64,000 nt of DNA from Serratia sp. Ag1 (GCF_000743355.1 NZ_JQEI01000009.1:124001-188000), one strand, 5' to 3'. Positions 1-12,444 are shown, counted from the first letter of the stretch. The notes: generated by a model not told the origin, from the letters alone. Program-made: numbers and translations.

Positions 1-1603
1 AGAAGAAACGGCCCGGCGCGCTGTTCGCGATACTGTTCACCAGGCTACGTTTACCCAACCACAGAGCAGCGGCCAGCAGGATGCCGACAATAGCGACTAC
101 GCCAGAGGCGATTTCCAACTGCAACACGCTGCCATGAGCCATTTCGGTGGTTTCTGGCAGCACGCCCTGCAACGGTGGAGCGATCATCGCGCCAACGAAA
201 GTAGACAGTACCAACAGAACCAACAGCGGCAGGTGATGCGTAATGCCTTTGCCTGCGTGAGCTTTGATCTTTTCTTCGCCGTGGAACACGATGAAGATCA
301 TGCGGAAAGTGTACAGCGAGGTCATGAACGCACCGACCAGACCGGCAATCATCAGATTGATGTGGCCGTTCGCCATTGCACCCGCCAGGATCTCATCCTT
401 ACTGAAGAAACCTGCAGTGACGATTGGCAGCGCCGACAGCGCCGCGCCCCCCACCAGGAAGCAGGCATACACCAGTGGAATGCTCTTACGCAAACCGCCC
501 ATTTTGAAGATATTCTGCTCATGGTGGCAGGCCAGGATCACCGAGCCAGATGCCAGGAACAGCAGTGCTTTGAAGAATGCGTGGGTCATCAGGTGGAAGA
601 TCGCCGCATCCCACGCCTGCACGCCCAACGCCAGGAACATGTAACCAATCTGGCTCATGGTGGAGTAAGCCAGCACGCGTTTGATGTCGGTTTGCACCAG
701 CGCGGCAAAACCGGCCAGCAGCAAGGTGACTGCCCCGACGATGCCCACCAGGTTCAATACCTCCGGCGCCAGCAGAAACAGGCTGTGCGTACGGGCAATC
801 AGGTAGACACCGGCAGTTACCATGGTCGCCGCGTGGATCAGTGCAGATACCGGCGTTGGGCCAGCCATCGCATCCGCCAGCCAGGTTTGCAGCGGCAACT
901 GTGCCGATTTACCAACCGCACCACCCAAGAGCATCAAGGTTGCCCAAGTGATGGCGGTATCGCCAATCGCCAGTTTCTGCGGTGCCAGCACCATCAGTTC
1001 ACGAATATTCAGCGTACCCAACTCGCGGTACAGAATGAACAGCGCGAAGGCCAGGAACACGTCACCAACACGGGTCACAATGAAAGCTTTCATCGCCGCT
1101 GCGCCGTTGGCCGGATCTTTGTAGTAGAAACCGATCAACAGGTAACTGCATAAGCCCACCCCTTCCCAACCCAGGTACATCAGCAACAGGTTGTCAGCCA
1201 GCACCAGGATCACCATGCTGGCGATAAACAGGTTGGTATAGGCGAAGAAGCGTGAATAGCCCTCTTCACCGCGCATATACCAAGAGGCAAACATGTGGAT
1301 CAGGAAGCCGACGCCGGTTACCACCGACAGCATGGTCAGCGACAAACCGTCCAGCACCAGTGTCACACCGACATTGAAATCACCGACGGTCATCCAGTTC
1401 CACAGGCCCTGTTCGTACAGTTGCACGCCGGTCGCTTTCTGGCCGAGAAAATCGAACGCCACGTACAGCGTGACCAGTGCCGCCAAGCCAATAGAGCCGA
1501 CACCCACGGTCGCAGCCGTGTTTTCAGACCAGCGACCACGGGAAAATGCCAACAGCAGGAACCCGATCAGCGGTAGCAGAATTGTTAAATATAATAGGTT
1601 CAT
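1..1603 (-). CDS. nuoL: NADH-quinone oxidoreductase subunit L (NuoL), 3' end outside window
   Basis: Distal antiporter-like proton-pumping subunit of the complex I membrane arm. About 534 codons are visible from the start ATG at 1603; the C-terminus, with the long lateral helix, lies off the left edge. The translation begins [15 protein letters not shown] and is almost wholly transmembrane. It contains the conserved [18 protein letters not shown] segment, which carries the essential Glu of TM5 in this family, and the [18 protein letters not shown] segment. The start overlaps the nuoK stop as ATGA. It is the last gene visible in the nuo operon on this strand. Confidence 0.97.
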   Translation of the reverse strand, partial: MNLLYLTILLPLIGFLLLAFSRGRWSENTAATVGVGSIGLAALVTLYVAFDFLGQKATGVQLYEQGLWNWMTVGDFNVGVTLVLDGLSLTMLSVVTGVGFLIHMFASWYMRGEEGYSRFFAYTNLFIASMVILVLADNLLLMYLGWEGVGLCSYLLIGFYYKDPANGAAAMKAFIVTRVGDVFLAFALFILYRELGTLNIRELMVLAPQKLAIGDTAITWATLMLLGGAVGKSAQLPLQTWLADAMAGPTPVSALIHAATMVTAGVYLIARTHSLFLLAPEVLNLVGIVGAVTLLLAGFAALVQTDIKRVLAYSTMSQIGYMFLALGVQAWDAAIFHLMTHAFFKALLFLASGSVILACHHEQNIFKMGGLRKSIPLVYACFLVGGAALSALPIVTAGFFSKDEILAGAMANGHINLMIAGLVGAFMTSLYTFRMIFIVFHGEEKIKAHAGKGITHHLPLLVLLVLSTFVGAMIAPPLQGVLPETTEMAHGSVLQLEIASGVVAIVGILLAAALWLGKRSLVNSIANSAPGRFF

Positions 1604-1902
1604 CCGCGCATCTCACTGACAGTATCAATATTCAGGGTATGACGACGACGGTAGAGCTGCAGCAGCAACGCTAAGCCAACACTGGCCTCTGCCGCCGCCA
1701 GGCTGATCGCCAGAATATACATTACCTGCCCGTCCGCCTGTGCCCAATGGCTCCCAGCAACAATAAAGGCCAACGCCGCAGCATTGATCATCACTTCCAG
1801 GCTGATCAGCATAAACAGCAGGTTACGACGAATCAGCAACCCGGTCAGCCCCAAAACGAACAGAATCGCCGCTAGAATCAAACCATGTTGGAGAGGGATC
1901 AT
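1600..1902 (-). CDS. nuoK: NADH-quinone oxidoreductase subunit K
   Basis: Small membrane subunit of complex I, 100 residues, the usual length. Three hydrophobic helices are visible. They carry the family's buried acidic residues, in [11 protein letters not shown] (TM2) and [13 protein letters not shown] (TM3), which take part in proton transfer. The start overlaps the nuoJ stop by 4 nt and the stop overlaps the nuoL start as ATGA, so translation is probably coupled along nuoJ-K-L. Confidence 0.97.
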   Translation of the reverse strand: MIPLQHGLILAAILFVLGLTGLLIRRNLLFMLISLEVMINAAALAFIVAGSHWAQADGQVMYILAISLAAAEASVGLALLLQLYRRRHTLNIDTVSEMRG

Positions 1903-2456
1903 GCTTGCTCCTCCGATTTTCTTTTCGCCATTTCACTTGCCGGGGCATTGCTCAACACTTCACCCGGCTTATGCTCACGGCCAACGTGGAAGGCGACAAC
2001 CAGGCCTGCCAACAGCAGCATTGAAGCCAACTCAACCGCCAGAACGTAAGGGCCAAACAGACTGATCCCTACCGCTTTGGCATCCACCATCTCACCGCTG
2101 ATATTCTGATCGGACAAACTGCGGATTGCGATAACCAGCACCACCAACAAAACCAGCGACAACAGGCCCGGGCCGATCCATACCGATGGCTTCAGCCACT
2201 CGCGCTCCTGCTGCTGCACCGCACTGCCGAGGTTCAGCATCATCACTACGAATACGAACAGCACCATGATGGCACCGGCATACACGATGATTTCCAACGC
2301 ACCGGCAAAGTAAGCACCCAGTGAGAAAAAGACTGCCGAGATCGCCAGTAATGACACGATCAGATACAGCAGCGCATGCACAGGATTGGTATGCGAAATA
2401 ACGCGAATCGTCGCAACTATCGCAATCAAACCTGCCAGATAAAAGGCAATTTCCAT
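1899..2456 (-). CDS. nuoJ: NADH-quinone oxidoreductase subunit J
   Basis: Membrane subunit of complex I, 185 residues. It has five predicted helices, with the conserved [23 protein letters not shown] stretch holding the functional TM3 of the family. The C-terminal tail after about residue 160 is hydrophilic. It lies 8 nt after nuoI and overlaps nuoK by 4 nt in the same operon. Confidence 0.97.
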   Translation of the reverse strand: MEIAFYLAGLIAIVATIRVISHTNPVHALLYLIVSLLAISAVFFSLGAYFAGALEIIVYAGAIMVLFVFVVMMLNLGSAVQQQEREWLKPSVWIGPGLLSLVLLVVLVIAIRSLSDQNISGEMVDAKAVGISLFGPYVLAVELASMLLLAGLVVAFHVGREHKPGEVLSNAPASEMAKRKSEEQA

Positions 2457-2464
2457 GCTTGCTC

Positions 2465-3007
2465 CTACGGCAACAGACCTTTGACATCGATCGGTTTGGC
2501 TTCGTTTTCAGCTTCGCCTTTGGCTTTGCCGTCAATTGCCATACCGGCCATCCGGTAGAAGTTATATTCCGGATATTTACCCGGCCCCGAGATCAACAGA
2601 TCTTCTTTTTCGTACACTAAATCCTGACGCTTGAACTCACCCATTTCGAAATCCGGCGTAAGCTGGATAGCCGTGGTTGGGCAAGCCTCTTCACACAGGC
2701 CACAAAAAATGCAGCGCGAAAAGTTGATGCGGAAAAACTCTGGATACCAGCGGCCATCTTTATGCTCGGCCTTCTGCAGTGAAATACAGCCAACCGGGCA
2801 AGCCACTGCGCACAGGTTGCAGGCTACGCAACGCTCTTCACCGTCGGGATCGCGCGTCAACACGATCCGGCCACGATAACGCGGCGGCAGGTATACCGGT
2901 TCTTCCGGATACATTTGGGTTTCGCGTTTGGCGAAGGCGTGTAAGCCAATCATCCAAAGGCTGCGCACCTGGGTGCCGAAACCAACCAATAACTCTTTCA
3001 ATGTCAT
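2465..3007 (-). CDS. nuoI: NADH-quinone oxidoreductase subunit I, 2x[4Fe-4S] ferredoxin-like
   Basis: Peripheral-arm subunit that passes electrons through clusters N6a and N6b towards NuoB and quinone. In 180 residues it has two CxxCxxCxxxCP motifs, Cys60/63/66/70 and Cys99/102/105/109, the expected ligands for two [4Fe-4S] clusters. An amphipathic N-terminus packs against the membrane arm in known structures. It follows nuoH after 14 nt. The start [11 protein letters not shown] matches the family. Confidence 0.98.
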   Translation of the reverse strand: MTLKELLVGFGTQVRSLWMIGLHAFAKRETQMYPEEPVYLPPRYRGRIVLTRDPDGEERCVACNLCAVACPVGCISLQKAEHKDGRWYPEFFRINFSRCIFCGLCEEACPTTAIQLTPDFEMGEFKRQDLVYEKEDLLISGPGKYPEYNFYRMAGMAIDGKAKGEAENEAKPIDVKGLLP

Positions 3008-3021
3008 GGTTTATTCACCCC

Positions 3022-3999
3022 TTATTGAGCGTTGTACAAAATGACTGCGGCAGTTGCCAGCAGGTTCAGCAGCGTCAACGGCAGGCAAACTTTCCAGCCA
3101 AATGACATCATCTGGTCGTAGCGCGGACGCGGCAACGACGCACGGATCAGAATGAACATCACCATGAAGAAGGCCGTTTTCAGGGCAAACCAGATAAATG
3201 GCGGCAGGAACGGACCCTGCCAACCGCCGAAGAACAACGTCACAATCAGGGCAGACACGGTAACGATACCTATGTATTCCCCCACAAAGAACAGACCGAA
3301 TTTCATGCCGGAATATTCAATGTGGTAACCGTCAGCCAGTTCCTGCTCGGCTTCCGGCTGGTCAAACGGATGGCGGTGACACACCGCAACCCCGGCAATG
3401 GCAAAGGTCAGAAAGCCGAAAAATTGCGGAATGATGTTCCAGACGTGAGCCTGTGACTCGACAATCGCCTGCATGTTGAACGAGCCAGCTTGTGCCACCA
3501 CGCCCATCAGCGACAGGCCAAGGAACACTTCATAGCTCAGGGTCTGTGCAGAAGCACGCATCGCCCCCAACAGCGAGTATTTGTTGTTGCTCGACCAACC
3601 GGCGAACAGCACGGCATACACCGCCAAGCCAGCCATCATCAAGAAGAACAGAATACCGATGTTAAGATCGGACACCGCCCAGGTCGGGCTGACCGGGACG
3701 ATAGCGAAAGCCAGCAACAGAGAAGTAAAGGCGATCATCGGTGCCAGAGTGAAGATCACCCGGTCAGAGAAGGTCGGAACCCAGTCTTCTTTGAAGAACA
3801 TTTTGATCATGTCGGCGACCAACTGCAGCGAACCGCCCCAGCCGACACGGTTTGGCCCGTAACGGTTCTGGAACAGGCCCAGCAGACGGCGTTCGCCGAA
3901 GCTCATGAAAGCCCCGCAGGTCACGACCACCAGCAGGATCACCACCGCTTTCAGAATAGCGATCAGGATCTCGATCACTTCAGGCGTAAACCAGCTCAT
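3022..3999 (-). CDS. nuoH: NADH-quinone oxidoreductase subunit H
   Basis: Membrane subunit of 325 residues that forms the quinone chamber and links the peripheral and membrane arms. Conserved signatures are [19 protein letters not shown] near residue 55, and [20 protein letters not shown], the acidic loop that contacts the quinone site. About eight membrane helices are visible. Its ATG overlaps the nuoG stop as ATGA. Confidence 0.98.
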   Translation of the reverse strand: MSWFTPEVIEILIAILKAVVILLVVVTCGAFMSFGERRLLGLFQNRYGPNRVGWGGSLQLVADMIKMFFKEDWVPTFSDRVIFTLAPMIAFTSLLLAFAIVPVSPTWAVSDLNIGILFFLMMAGLAVYAVLFAGWSSNNKYSLLGAMRASAQTLSYEVFLGLSLMGVVAQAGSFNMQAIVESQAHVWNIIPQFFGFLTFAIAGVAVCHRHPFDQPEAEQELADGYHIEYSGMKFGLFFVGEYIGIVTVSALIVTLFFGGWQGPFLPPFIWFALKTAFFMVMFILIRASLPRPRYDQMMSFGWKVCLPLTLLNLLATAAVILYNAQ

Positions 4000-6731
4000 T
4001 GTGCTGCCTCCCGCAGATTTTCAACCGTTGCGCCCACCAACACCGGCGGGATCCCCGGCAAGCCAAGCGGTAACCCCACCTGGCCTGATGCCAACGTTTC
4101 GCTCAAGCGCACCGGTAAACGCAGCACTTGGCCAGCACAGGTAAACTCCAGCCAAGCACCGGCATTCACCCCAAGGCGAGCGGCATCGGCACGGTTAACC
4201 ATGGCATAAGCCTGTGGCATACGCTGCTGGATCACATCGGCACGCTGTGACATTTCGTCACTGCCGAACAGGTGGTAGTAAGGCGCAACTCGCCAACCTT
4301 CAGCTTTAAATGCCGCAGGGATCGAGGTGAAGTAACCAAGGTTTCCCTCCCCCGCTTCGATCAGGCGGATACCCGGATCGCCATGGCGCAGGCTGCCGCC
4401 CACTTCATCCTGGAATTTGTTCCAGGCCTGCGGTGAGTTCCAACCGGGTGCCCAGGCAAATGGGATGTGCTGACGATCGGCCAGCGGGCTGTTGTTACCT
4501 TCCATTGAGAAGGCAAACATGGTGTCTTTATCCTGCGGCTGACGTGGTTCATGCACACTGATATCGGCACGCATCGCGGTACGGCCACTGTAACGGTGTG
4601 GTGAACGGGCCAGTTTCTGCCCACGGATGCGGAAGGTGGCTTCCGGTGCAGCATCGACAATGCCCTGCAGTTGCGGCAACGCAGCCACACAGGCGGCAAT
4701 GACGTCGTCCAGCTGCGTCCAGTCAACCTGACGGCTGGTATAAGCGGAATGCAACGAGTGCATCCAACGCCAGCTTTCCAGCATCACGCTGTGGATATTT
4801 TGCTTAGCATCATCATAGTAAGCCGGGTCGTATACCTGGAAGAAACGCTGCGCGCGGCCCTCCTGGTTAATCAACGTGCCGTCGCTCTCAGCAAAACTGG
4901 CTGCAGACAGGATCAGGCCAGCTTTATCCATGATGGCGGTGCGCTGATGATCGGCAACGATCAGGTTGCTCACCTTAGCCAAAGCCGCTTCTACTTTCAC
5001 TGCCGGAGCATGATGGTAGAGATCGTTCTCCATCACGATAGCGGTATCAGCACTGCCGCTTTCCAGTTGCACCAGGGCCTCATCCAAAGAACCACCACCG
5101 ATCATTGCCAAACCCAAGCTGTTGGCAGCGGCGGCAACAAAGGTGATCCCAACATTGGCCCCACGCCCTTTCAGCGCTTTGGCGATGTTGGCTGCCGCTT
5201 CGATGATCGCATCGCTACCCGCATTGCTGCCGGTTATAATCAGCGGTTTTTGCGCACTGGCCAAAGCCTGCACGATCACATCGATTTTCTTGCTGAGGCC
5301 TTCAGCCAGATCGGTCACCGCCGGAGCAGACTCATCTAACGCATGGGCAATAGCGAAGCCCAGACGCGCTTGCTCATCAACGGGCGCACGGTAGTTCCAG
5401 GCAGCAATATCATCCAGACGGGTGTCATCAACGTTAGTGACAAACAGCGGGTGCTTAGCGTGTTGACCAATGTTTTGCACCGCAGCGATCTGCCAGTCGG
5501 CAACCCGCTGTGCCGCAGCCATGGCGCGGGCTTTACCTTTCACTGCCTGACGAACGGCCAGCGCAATACGTGCACCGGTCTGGGTAAGATCTTCACCCAG
5601 CACCAATACCGCGTCGTAGCTTTCGATTTCACGCAGATTAGGGGTCGTCACACCGCTGTTCTTCAGCACGTTGAGCATCAGGTTCAAACGCTGCTGCTCG
5701 GCTTGGCTGATACCGGTGTAGAAGTTTTCTGCTCCCACCAGTTCGCGCAGTGCAAAGTTACTTTCCAGGCTGGCGCGCGGAGAACCGATACCGATGGTTT
5801 TCTTTGCCTGACGCAGAATATCTGCCGCCCCCTGCATTGCCTGTTCGGCATTCAGGGTGATCCAGTCGTTACCGCGCAGTTGCTGCGGCTGGCGCGGACG
5901 ATCCTGCAGGTTGACATAGCCATAACCGAAACGACCACGATCGCACAGGAAATAGTGGTTAACGCTGCCGTTATAACGGTTTTCGATACGACGCAGTTCG
6001 CCATAACGTTCGCCGGGGCTGGTGTTACAACCGACGCTGCACTGCTGGCAGATACTCGGTGCAAACTGCATATCCCACTTACGGTTATAGCGCTCGGAAT
6101 GGGTTTTATCGGTGAAAACGCCGGTTGGGCACACTTCTACCAGGTTACCGGAAAACTCGCTTTCCAGCGTGCCGTTCTCTGGGCGACCGAAGTAGACGTT
6201 ATCATGCGCACCGTAGACACCAAAATCGGTGCCGTCGGCATAATCTTTGTAGTAACGCACACAACGATAACAGGCAATGCAGCGGTTCATCTCATGAGAG
6301 ATAAACGGTCCCAGTTCCTGGTTGTTGTGAGTACGTTTGGTGAAGCGGTATCTGCGGAAGCTGTGGCCGGTCATCACTGTCATATCCTGCAAATGACAGT
6401 TGCCGCCCTCTTCACATACCGGGCAATCGTGTGGGTGGTTGGTCATCAACCATTCAACCACGCTCTCACGGAACTGCTTGGCTTCGGCATCATCAATGGA
6501 GATGAAGGTGCCATCGGATGACGGTGTCATACAAGACATCACCAAACGGCCACGCGTATCGTCCGCGTTTTGGTATTGCTTTACCGCACATTGGCGGCAA
6601 GCGCCGACGCTTCCCAGCGCCGGATGCCAGCAAAAGTAAGGAATATCGAGGCCGAGAGAGAGACATGCCTGCAACAGGTTGTCGGCTCCATCTACTTCGT
6701 ATTCTTTGCCGTCTACATGAATCGTAGCCAT
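3996..6731 (-). CDS. nuoG: NADH-quinone oxidoreductase subunit G, Fe-S/molybdopterin-oxidoreductase-like
   Basis: Largest peripheral subunit of complex I, 911 residues from the chosen start. It opens with a 2Fe-2S ferredoxin fold ([20 protein letters not shown]). Next come the His/Cys cluster segment ([17 protein letters not shown]), the [11 protein letters not shown] motif, and [17 protein letters not shown], the extra N7 cluster found in enterobacteria. A molybdopterin-oxidoreductase-like body without catalytic cofactor follows. The reading frame stays open to 6779. ATG 6731 is chosen because the protein then starts [13 protein letters not shown] like E. coli and a GGAAG lies 10 nt upstream; ATG 6740 is the alternative. 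Confidence 0.97.
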   Translation of the reverse strand: MATIHVDGKEYEVDGADNLLQACLSLGLDIPYFCWHPALGSVGACRQCAVKQYQNADDTRGRLVMSCMTPSSDGTFISIDDAEAKQFRESVVEWLMTNHPHDCPVCEEGGNCHLQDMTVMTGHSFRRYRFTKRTHNNQELGPFISHEMNRCIACYRCVRYYKDYADGTDFGVYGAHDNVYFGRPENGTLESEFSGNLVEVCPTGVFTDKTHSERYNRKWDMQFAPSICQQCSVGCNTSPGERYGELRRIENRYNGSVNHYFLCDRGRFGYGYVNLQDRPRQPQQLRGNDWITLNAEQAMQGAADILRQAKKTIGIGSPRASLESNFALRELVGAENFYTGISQAEQQRLNLMLNVLKNSGVTTPNLREIESYDAVLVLGEDLTQTGARIALAVRQAVKGKARAMAAAQRVADWQIAAVQNIGQHAKHPLFVTNVDDTRLDDIAAWNYRAPVDEQARLGFAIAHALDESAPAVTDLAEGLSKKIDVIVQALASAQKPLIITGSNAGSDAIIEAAANIAKALKGRGANVGITFVAAAANSLGLAMIGGGSLDEALVQLESGSADTAIVMENDLYHHAPAVKVEAALAKVSNLIVADHQRTAIMDKAGLILSAASFAESDGTLINQEGRAQRFFQVYDPAYYDDAKQNIHSVMLESWRWMHSLHSAYTSRQVDWTQLDDVIAACVAALPQLQGIVDAAPEATFRIRGQKLARSPHRYSGRTAMRADISVHEPRQPQDKDTMFAFSMEGNNSPLADRQHIPFAWAPGWNSPQAWNKFQDEVGGSLRHGDPGIRLIEAGEGNLGYFTSIPAAFKAEGWRVAPYYHLFGSDEMSQRADVIQQRMPQAYAMVNRADAARLGVNAGAWLEFTCAGQVLRLPVRLSETLASGQVGLPLGLPGIPPVLVGATVENLREAAQ

Positions 6732-6751
6732 AGTCAGCATGCTTCCAAGTG

Positions 6752-6770
6752 GCCTACCCATCAGGTAGGC
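6752..6770 (-). other. intercistronic hairpin before nuoG
   Basis: A perfect 7-bp inverted repeat (GCCTACC / GGTAGGC) with a 5-nt loop lies just upstream of the nuoG ribosome site, in the roughly 100-nt gap between nuoF and nuoG. There is no T-run, so it is not a terminator. It may mark an mRNA processing or translation-control point. Confidence 0.45.
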
Positions 6771-6830
6771 GTTAATCAAAAATTCTGGCCGTGTTTCGGG
6801 GCGCGCTCACCGCACCCGGGCAAAGCGGGA

Positions 6831-8183
6831 TTACCAGCGTTGCTTCAACAAGTTGTTTGGCTGAATACCGCCGATTGCCTGAGTATTGCCAAAGTATTGG
6901 GTGGCAATGCCAGCTTCAAACTCGTCACGGAAATATTTAATCGCGCTTTGCAGCGGCTCTACGGCACCTGGCGCATGAGCACAGAAGGTCTTGCCCGGGC
7001 CGAGAGAGCGGCACAGATGCTCAAGAGTTTCGATATCACCCGGCTGACCTTGGCCATTCTCCAACGCACGCAGGATCTTCACGCTCCACGGCAGGCCATC
7101 GCGACACGGCGTACACCAACCGCAGGATTCACGGGCAAAGAACTCTTCCAGGTTACGCACCAGAGAAACCATGCCGATTTCGTGATCCACCGCCATCGCC
7201 AATGCCGTCCCCAAGCGGCTACCGGCTTTACCGATATTCTCGAAATCCATCGGCAGATCCAGATGATCCGCAGTTAAGAAGTCGGTCCCGGCCCCGCCTG
7301 GCTGCCAGGCTTTGAATTTCAGGCCATCGCGCATGCCACCGGCATAGTCTTCCAGAATCTCACGCGCGGTGGTACCAAACGGCAATTCCCAAACGCCTGG
7401 GTTTTTCACCCGGCCAGAAAAGCCCATCAGTTTGGTACCAGCGTCGTTACTCTTACCGGCAGAGATCCCTTTGTACCAGTCAACGCCGTGCTCAAGAATC
7501 GCAGGCACGTTACACAGGGTTTCGACGTTGTTTACACAGGTTGGTTTGCCCCACACGCCAGCAGACGCCGGGAAAGGCGGCTTGGAGCGCGGGTTGGCAC
7601 GGCGGCCTTCCAGCGAGTTGATCAAGGCGGTTTCTTCACCGCAGATGTAACGACCAGCGCCAGTGTGAACGATCAGTTCAAAATCGAAACCGCTGCCCTG
7701 GATATTTTTACCCAGCCAGCCAGCTTCGGTGGCCTCGGCAATCGCACGACGCAGATGCACAGCCGCTTCGATATATTCACCGCGCAGGAAGATGTAGCCC
7801 CGGTAAGCTTTTAGCGCGAATGCGGAGATCAACATGCCTTCCACCAGCAGGTGCGGCAGTTGCTCCATCAGCAGGCGGTCTTTATACGTCCCCGGCTCCA
7901 TTTCATCGGCGTTACACAATAGGTAACGGATGTTCATGGATTCGTCTTTCGGCATCAGGCTCCACTTCAAACCGGTGGAGAAGCCCGCGCCGCCACGGCC
8001 TTTCAGCCCGGAGTCTTTTACCAGATTGACGATTTCGTCAGGTGCCAAACCTTTAAGGGCTTTCTCTGCACCGACATAACCGTTTTTGCTACGGTATTCA
8101 TCCAGCCAGACGGGCTGCTCGTCATCGCGCAGCCGCCAGGTGAGCGGGTGCATTTCGGCAGTACGTTTGATATCTATCATCAT
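6831..8183 (-). CDS. nuoF: NADH-quinone oxidoreductase subunit F, NADH-binding flavoprotein
   Basis: Entry subunit of complex I. It oxidises NADH with FMN and passes electrons to cluster N3. In 450 residues it shows the glycine-rich nucleotide loop [13 protein letters not shown] (62-74), the [13 protein letters not shown] segment at the FMN/NADH pocket, and [12 protein letters not shown] with a later Cys in [10 protein letters not shown] that together hold the [4Fe-4S] cluster. The start overlaps the nuoE stop as ATGA. Confidence 0.98.
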   Translation of the reverse strand: MMIDIKRTAEMHPLTWRLRDDEQPVWLDEYRSKNGYVGAEKALKGLAPDEIVNLVKDSGLKGRGGAGFSTGLKWSLMPKDESMNIRYLLCNADEMEPGTYKDRLLMEQLPHLLVEGMLISAFALKAYRGYIFLRGEYIEAAVHLRRAIAEATEAGWLGKNIQGSGFDFELIVHTGAGRYICGEETALINSLEGRRANPRSKPPFPASAGVWGKPTCVNNVETLCNVPAILEHGVDWYKGISAGKSNDAGTKLMGFSGRVKNPGVWELPFGTTAREILEDYAGGMRDGLKFKAWQPGGAGTDFLTADHLDLPMDFENIGKAGSRLGTALAMAVDHEIGMVSLVRNLEEFFARESCGWCTPCRDGLPWSVKILRALENGQGQPGDIETLEHLCRSLGPGKTFCAHAPGAVEPLQSAIKYFRDEFEAGIATQYFGNTQAIGGIQPNNLLKQRW

Positions 8184-8713
8184 TTATACCGCTCCAATAA
8201 TTCGACCGCATTTTCCGGCGTCAGATGAGCGTGAGTATCCTCATCGATCATCATGCTTGGGCCTTTATCACAGTTGCCCAGGCAGCAGGTCGGCAGCAGC
8301 GTAAAGCGGCCATCGAAAGTGGTCTGGCCCGGCTTGATATTGAGTTTCTTCTCCAGTGCCGCCTGGATGCCCTGATAGCCGTTGATGTGACACACTACGC
8401 TGTCACAGTAACGGATTATGTGGCGCCCAACTGGCTGACGGAAAATCTGGCTGTAGAACGTGGCCACGCCTTCTACGTCGCTGGCAGGAATGCCCAACAC
8501 TTCAGCAATGGCATAAATCGCCCCATCCGGAACCCAACCACGCTGCTTCTGCACAATTTTCAGTGCTTCAATAGAGGCTGCGCGAGGATCCTCGTAATGG
8601 TGCTTTTCGTGCTCGATCGCATCACGCTCTTCCGCGCTCAGCACAAATGCATCGGTGCCATTTTGGGCAGCGGCTGCATTCATCGGCTCAAGTGCATCGT
8701 TATGATCATGCAT
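8180..8713 (-). CDS. nuoE: NADH-quinone oxidoreductase subunit E, 2Fe-2S thioredoxin-like
   Basis: Peripheral subunit that holds the 2Fe-2S cluster N1a beside NuoF. At 177 residues it is about 11 longer than the E. coli protein, and the extra residues lie in the low-complexity N-terminus before the conserved [20 protein letters not shown]. Cluster ligands are in CDSVVC and TCCLGNC. It starts 2 nt after the nuoCD stop and overlaps nuoF by 4 nt. Confidence 0.97.
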   Translation of the reverse strand: MHDHNDALEPMNAAAAQNGTDAFVLSAEERDAIEHEKHHYEDPRAASIEALKIVQKQRGWVPDGAIYAIAEVLGIPASDVEGVATFYSQIFRQPVGRHIIRYCDSVVCHINGYQGIQAALEKKLNIKPGQTTFDGRFTLLPTCCLGNCDKGPSMMIDEDTHAHLTPENAVELLERYK

Positions 8714-8715
8714 AG

Positions 8716-10512
8716 TTAGCGGTCCACATCTGACATTACAAAATCGATACTACCCAGATAAACGATCAGGTCGGAGACCAAACTGCCACGGATCACCGCA
8801 GGAATTTGCTGCAAGTGAGCAAAGCTTGGCGTGCGTACCCGGGTGCGATAGCTCATGGTGCTGCCGTCGCTGGTCAGGTAGTAGCTGTTGATCCCTTTCG
8901 TGGCTTCAATCATCTGGAATGATTCATTGGCTGGCATCACCGGGCCCCAGGAAACCTGCAGGAAGTGGGTGATCAGCGTTTCAATATGCTGCAGCGTGCG
9001 CTCTTTCGGCGGCGGCGTGGTCAGTGGGTGATCGGCCTTGAACGGGCCTTCCGGCATGTTGTTCAGGCACTGCTCAAGAATACGCAGACTCTGGCGCAGT
9101 TCTTCCACTTTCAACATCACGCGGGTGTAACAGTCACTGTTACCGTCACCGACCGGAACGTCGAACTCGAAGTTTTCATAGCCGGAGTACGGGCGCCATT
9201 TACGCACGTCAAACTCAATACCGGTAGCACGCAGGCCCGCACCGGTTACGCCCCACTCCAGCGCTTCTTTAGCGTTGTAAGAGGCAACGCCGACAGAACG
9301 GCCTTTCAGGATGCTGTTTTTCAGCGCGGCTTTGACATAGGAATCAAGGCGCTTCGGCATCCAGTCAAGGAAATCACGCAGCAGGCGATCCCAGCCACGC
9401 GGCAGATCGTGTGCTACCCCGCCGATACGGAACCAGGCCGGATGCATGCGGAAACCGGTGATCGCTTCCACCAGATCGTACACTTTCTGGCGATCGGTAA
9501 AGGCGAAGAACACCGGGGTCATCGCGCCCACGTCCTGAATAAAGGTACTGATATACAGCAGGTGGCTATTGATGCGGAACAGTTCGGACAACATCACGCG
9601 GATAGTGTTGACACGATCCGGCACCACGATCCCGGCCAGCTTTTCAACCGCCAGCACGTAAGGCATTTCGTTCACGCAGCCGCCGAGATACTCAATCCGG
9701 TCAGTGTACGGAATGTAGCTGTGCCAGGACTGGCGCTCGCCCATCTTCTCGGCACCACGATGGTGGTAACCCACATCTGGCACACAGTCGACGATCTCTT
9801 CACCGTCCAACTGCAAGATAATACGGAATGCGCCGTGTGAAGACGGGTGGTTCGGGCCGAGGTTCAGGAACATGAAGTCTTCATTCTCGGTACCGCGCTT
9901 CATGCCCCAATCTTCCGGCTTGAATTTCAGCGACTCCATTTCCAGATCTTCTTTCTGTTTAGTCAACACAAAGGGATCGAATTCGGTAGCGCGCGCGGGA
10001 TAATCTTTACGCAGCGGGTGACCTTCCCAGGTTTGCGGCATCATAATGCGCGTCAGGTGAGGATGGCCATCAAAGGTAATACCGAACATTTCCCAAGTTT
10101 CACGTTCATACCAGTTGGCATTCGGGAACACTTTGGTCGCTGTGGGCACGTGCAGGTCTTTTTCAGACAGCGCCACTTTCAGCATGATGTCACGGTTGCG
10201 TTCAATCGAGATCAGATGATAGAAAACGGAAAAATCTGCAGCAGGCAGGCCCTGGCGATGGGTGCGCAGACGTTCGTCAACACCGTGCAGATCAAACAGC
10301 ATCACATAAGGCTTAGGCTGTTTTCTTAGGAAAGTCATCACTTCCAGTAACTGGCCAGGTTTAATCCATACCACGGGCATGCCAGTACGGGTGGGCTGAA
10401 CAGTAAAAGCTTCCGGCCCAAAACGGTTGCGCAGTTCGCCAATCACCGGATCATCAAGATGGTCGCGGGTGTGCCAAGCTGGCATAGCGTCGGGCGTCGT
10501 TAAATCTGTCAT
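8716..10512 (-). CDS. nuoC: NADH-quinone oxidoreductase fused subunit C/D
   Basis: Natural fusion of NuoC (about residues 1-190, 30-kDa subunit domain with [17 protein letters not shown]) and NuoD (about 200-598, 49-kDa subunit). The NuoD part carries [14 protein letters not shown], which faces the quinone head group. The total of 598 residues is typical of the enterobacterial fusion (nuoCD). The NuoD part forms the quinone site together with NuoB and NuoH. A gap of about 98 nt separates it from nuoB. Confidence 0.97.
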   Translation of the reverse strand: MTDLTTPDAMPAWHTRDHLDDPVIGELRNRFGPEAFTVQPTRTGMPVVWIKPGQLLEVMTFLRKQPKPYVMLFDLHGVDERLRTHRQGLPAADFSVFYHLISIERNRDIMLKVALSEKDLHVPTATKVFPNANWYERETWEMFGITFDGHPHLTRIMMPQTWEGHPLRKDYPARATEFDPFVLTKQKEDLEMESLKFKPEDWGMKRGTENEDFMFLNLGPNHPSSHGAFRIILQLDGEEIVDCVPDVGYHHRGAEKMGERQSWHSYIPYTDRIEYLGGCVNEMPYVLAVEKLAGIVVPDRVNTIRVMLSELFRINSHLLYISTFIQDVGAMTPVFFAFTDRQKVYDLVEAITGFRMHPAWFRIGGVAHDLPRGWDRLLRDFLDWMPKRLDSYVKAALKNSILKGRSVGVASYNAKEALEWGVTGAGLRATGIEFDVRKWRPYSGYENFEFDVPVGDGNSDCYTRVMLKVEELRQSLRILEQCLNNMPEGPFKADHPLTTPPPKERTLQHIETLITHFLQVSWGPVMPANESFQMIEATKGINSYYLTSDGSTMSYRTRVRTPSFAHLQQIPAVIRGSLVSDLIVYLGSIDFVMSDVDR

Positions 10513-10610
10513 AATTTTTTCACCACATTAAATGGTCATTTTTACCGCAAGCTTAACTGCTCTTTCGTTACCACACATATGCGGCGAGATTGACGCTGAT
10601 ATCAGCGCAC

Positions 10611-11285
10611 TTAAATCTCGTCAGGCGTCCGCAGGTTGGTCACCGCGATACGCTCGGCGTGCTTACGCTCTTTTTCAGATTGCATATTGGCGCGGTAAAC
10701 GCCCTGATCGCCAACGACCCACGACAGCGGGCGGCGTTCTTTACCAATAGATTCCTGCAGCAGCAACAGTGCCTGCATATAGGCCTCTGGGCGCGGTGGG
10801 CAACCTGGGATATACACATCAACCGGCAGGAATTTATCGACACCCTGCACCACGGAATAGATATCGTACATCCCGCCGGAGTTGGCACAGGCCCCCATAG
10901 AGATAACCCACTTAGGCTCCAGCATCTGGTCATACAGGCGCTGAATAACCGGGGCCATTTTGGTGAAACAGGTCCCTGCAACCACCATGAAATCCGCCTG
11001 ACGGGGGGAGGCACGCAACACTTCCGCACCAAAGCGCGCCACGTCATGCACGGCGGTAAACGAAGTCACCATTTCCACATAACAGCACGAAAGGCCGAAG
11101 TTATACGGCCAAAGAGAGTTTTTACGCCCCCAGTTCACCATGTCATGCAACGCATGCTCGAGTTTACCCATGTAAACCGTACGGTGAACCTGCTGCTCCA
11201 GAGGATCGCCTACGATCTCCTGTTTTTGCAGGGGATAACGGTCATTCTCACCGTTCGGGTCTATGCGGGTGAGCGTATAGTCCAT
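10611..11285 (-). CDS. nuoB: NADH-quinone oxidoreductase subunit B, cluster N2
   Basis: Carries the terminal [4Fe-4S] cluster N2 that reduces quinone. In 224 residues it shows the tandem-cysteine segment [10 protein letters not shown], with further ligands near GTCFTKMAP and [15 protein letters not shown]. It follows nuoA after about 15 nt. Confidence 0.98.
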   Translation of the reverse strand: MDYTLTRIDPNGENDRYPLQKQEIVGDPLEQQVHRTVYMGKLEHALHDMVNWGRKNSLWPYNFGLSCCYVEMVTSFTAVHDVARFGAEVLRASPRQADFMVVAGTCFTKMAPVIQRLYDQMLEPKWVISMGACANSGGMYDIYSVVQGVDKFLPVDVYIPGCPPRPEAYMQALLLLQESIGKERRPLSWVVGDQGVYRANMQSEKERKHAERIAVTNLRTPDEI

Positions 11286-11300
11286 CTTAATGCCTCGCTG

Positions 11301-11741
11301 TTACTGCGGATGACTGTTGCTAGCGTTTTTGATTGTGCTTGGCTTGCTCTGGCGCTTGGAGCGCACCGGAGTCCAATCCAATGCGCCGATACGCACCAGA
11401 TACACCAAACCAGCCAATAACACCAAAATGAAAATGGCGGCTTCGATGAAGCCTACCCAACCGCTCTCACGAACAGAGACCGACCAGGCATAAAGATATA
11501 AGGCTTCAACATCGAAAATAACGAAGAACATGGCGACGAGATAGAACTTGGCGGAAAGGCGCATCCGTGCAGAACCGACCGAGTCGATCCCGGACTCATA
11601 GGGGGTATTTTTAGCGCGAGCCCGGGCTCTCCCACCCAAGAAAAACGCGCCCAGCAGCATGAAGCCGCAAAGCCCGACAGCCATGACAAGAAATACGGCG
11701 AGCGCCCAGTGATGAGCGATAACTTCAGTGGTTGTTGACAT
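11301..11741 (-). CDS. nuoA: NADH-quinone oxidoreductase subunit A
   Basis: First gene of the nuo operon; a membrane subunit of 146 residues with three helices and the conserved [21 protein letters not shown] loop, which sits at the peripheral/membrane arm junction. Nothing on this strand lies between it and lrhA, so the operon promoters must be in the gene-free stretch up to about 12390. Confidence 0.97.
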   Translation of the reverse strand: MSTTTEVIAHHWALAVFLVMAVGLCGFMLLGAFFLGGRARARAKNTPYESGIDSVGSARMRLSAKFYLVAMFFVIFDVEALYLYAWSVSVRESGWVGFIEAAIFILVLLAGLVYLVRIGALDWTPVRSKRQSKPSTIKNASNSHPQ

Positions 11742-12390
11742 ACTCTATGCTTACTCATCAAAAGTGGCGTCAATCGCTCTGCTCTTGTTACTGGCAGTTA
11801 GTGCACCACATCGATTTAAGGGAAGGATAAACGACCACACAAACACACTGCTTTTACAGAGAGTTAGGCAGCATTTTTACTGTGGGCTTTTTACTCCTTT
11901 CTATAACCTTTTGTCAACTTCGACAAAAGAATCTACACATTAATTTACATACGCGCCATTTGATTAACATATGATGCGCTAGCTTAGGCTAAATCGTGTC
12001 AGTCAAACGCCGTATAGAAACCGATAATTATAAACCAACGTGCATATTTCAGTTTTACTATACCATTCTCTCAGGATTTCCCTGTTGTTCCACTCACTAC
12101 CTAGGGGTATTTTTTTGATCCAAGACACGTTTTGGACAGAAAACCTCAAAAAAAGTGAGAGGCTTTAACAATTTTTTTCAATTTAAGCTAAAAAATGACC
12201 GCATTAAAGTATCAAAACGTTCCTGCTAACTCCAGAGTTTTACTGCTTGTTATTTCTGTATAAAAAACAAACAAAGAGTATTTATTGCCCCCCAAGCCGG
12301 ATCTATCAACAAGGAATAGTCAGATAAATAACGCGTTCACTTAGTAAATGCGAGGAAGTGAACATAAATAACCATTTTACCCATTAACCG
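11742..12390 (-). promoter_or_regulatory. gene-free nuo upstream region
   Basis: About 650 bp without a plausible gene, markedly AT-rich towards 12130-12260. In E. coli the equivalent stretch holds the nuo promoters and sites for ArcA, NarL, FNR, Fis and IHF. On the minus strand a TATAAT hexamer lies near 12025-12033, but no convincing -35 was seen and no operator is assigned. The regulatory role is inferred from position. Confidence 0.5.
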
Positions 12391-12424
12391 GTAAAAAAAA
12401 CCTCCGCCGAAGCAGAGGTTTTTC
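12391..12424 (-). terminator. rho-independent terminator of lrhA
   Basis: The inverted repeat AACCTC(c/t)GC around a UUCG-type tetraloop is followed, on the minus strand, by eight T (12393-12400). It lies 21 nt beyond the lrhA stop. It separates lrhA transcription from the nuo operon downstream on the same strand. The other strand also ends in five T. Confidence 0.85.
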
Positions 12425-12444
12425 ATCATTTATCCCGATTATAC

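Noticed and set aside
134-1153. Long plus-strand open frame opposite nuoL
   Set aside because: It is antisense to a highly conserved complex I gene and its translation is Gln/His/Arg-rich low-quality sequence without family resemblance.
5343-6521. 392-codon plus-strand frame opposite nuoG
   Set aside because: Shadow of nuoG codon bias. No ribosome site or recognised domain; the sense strand is certain.
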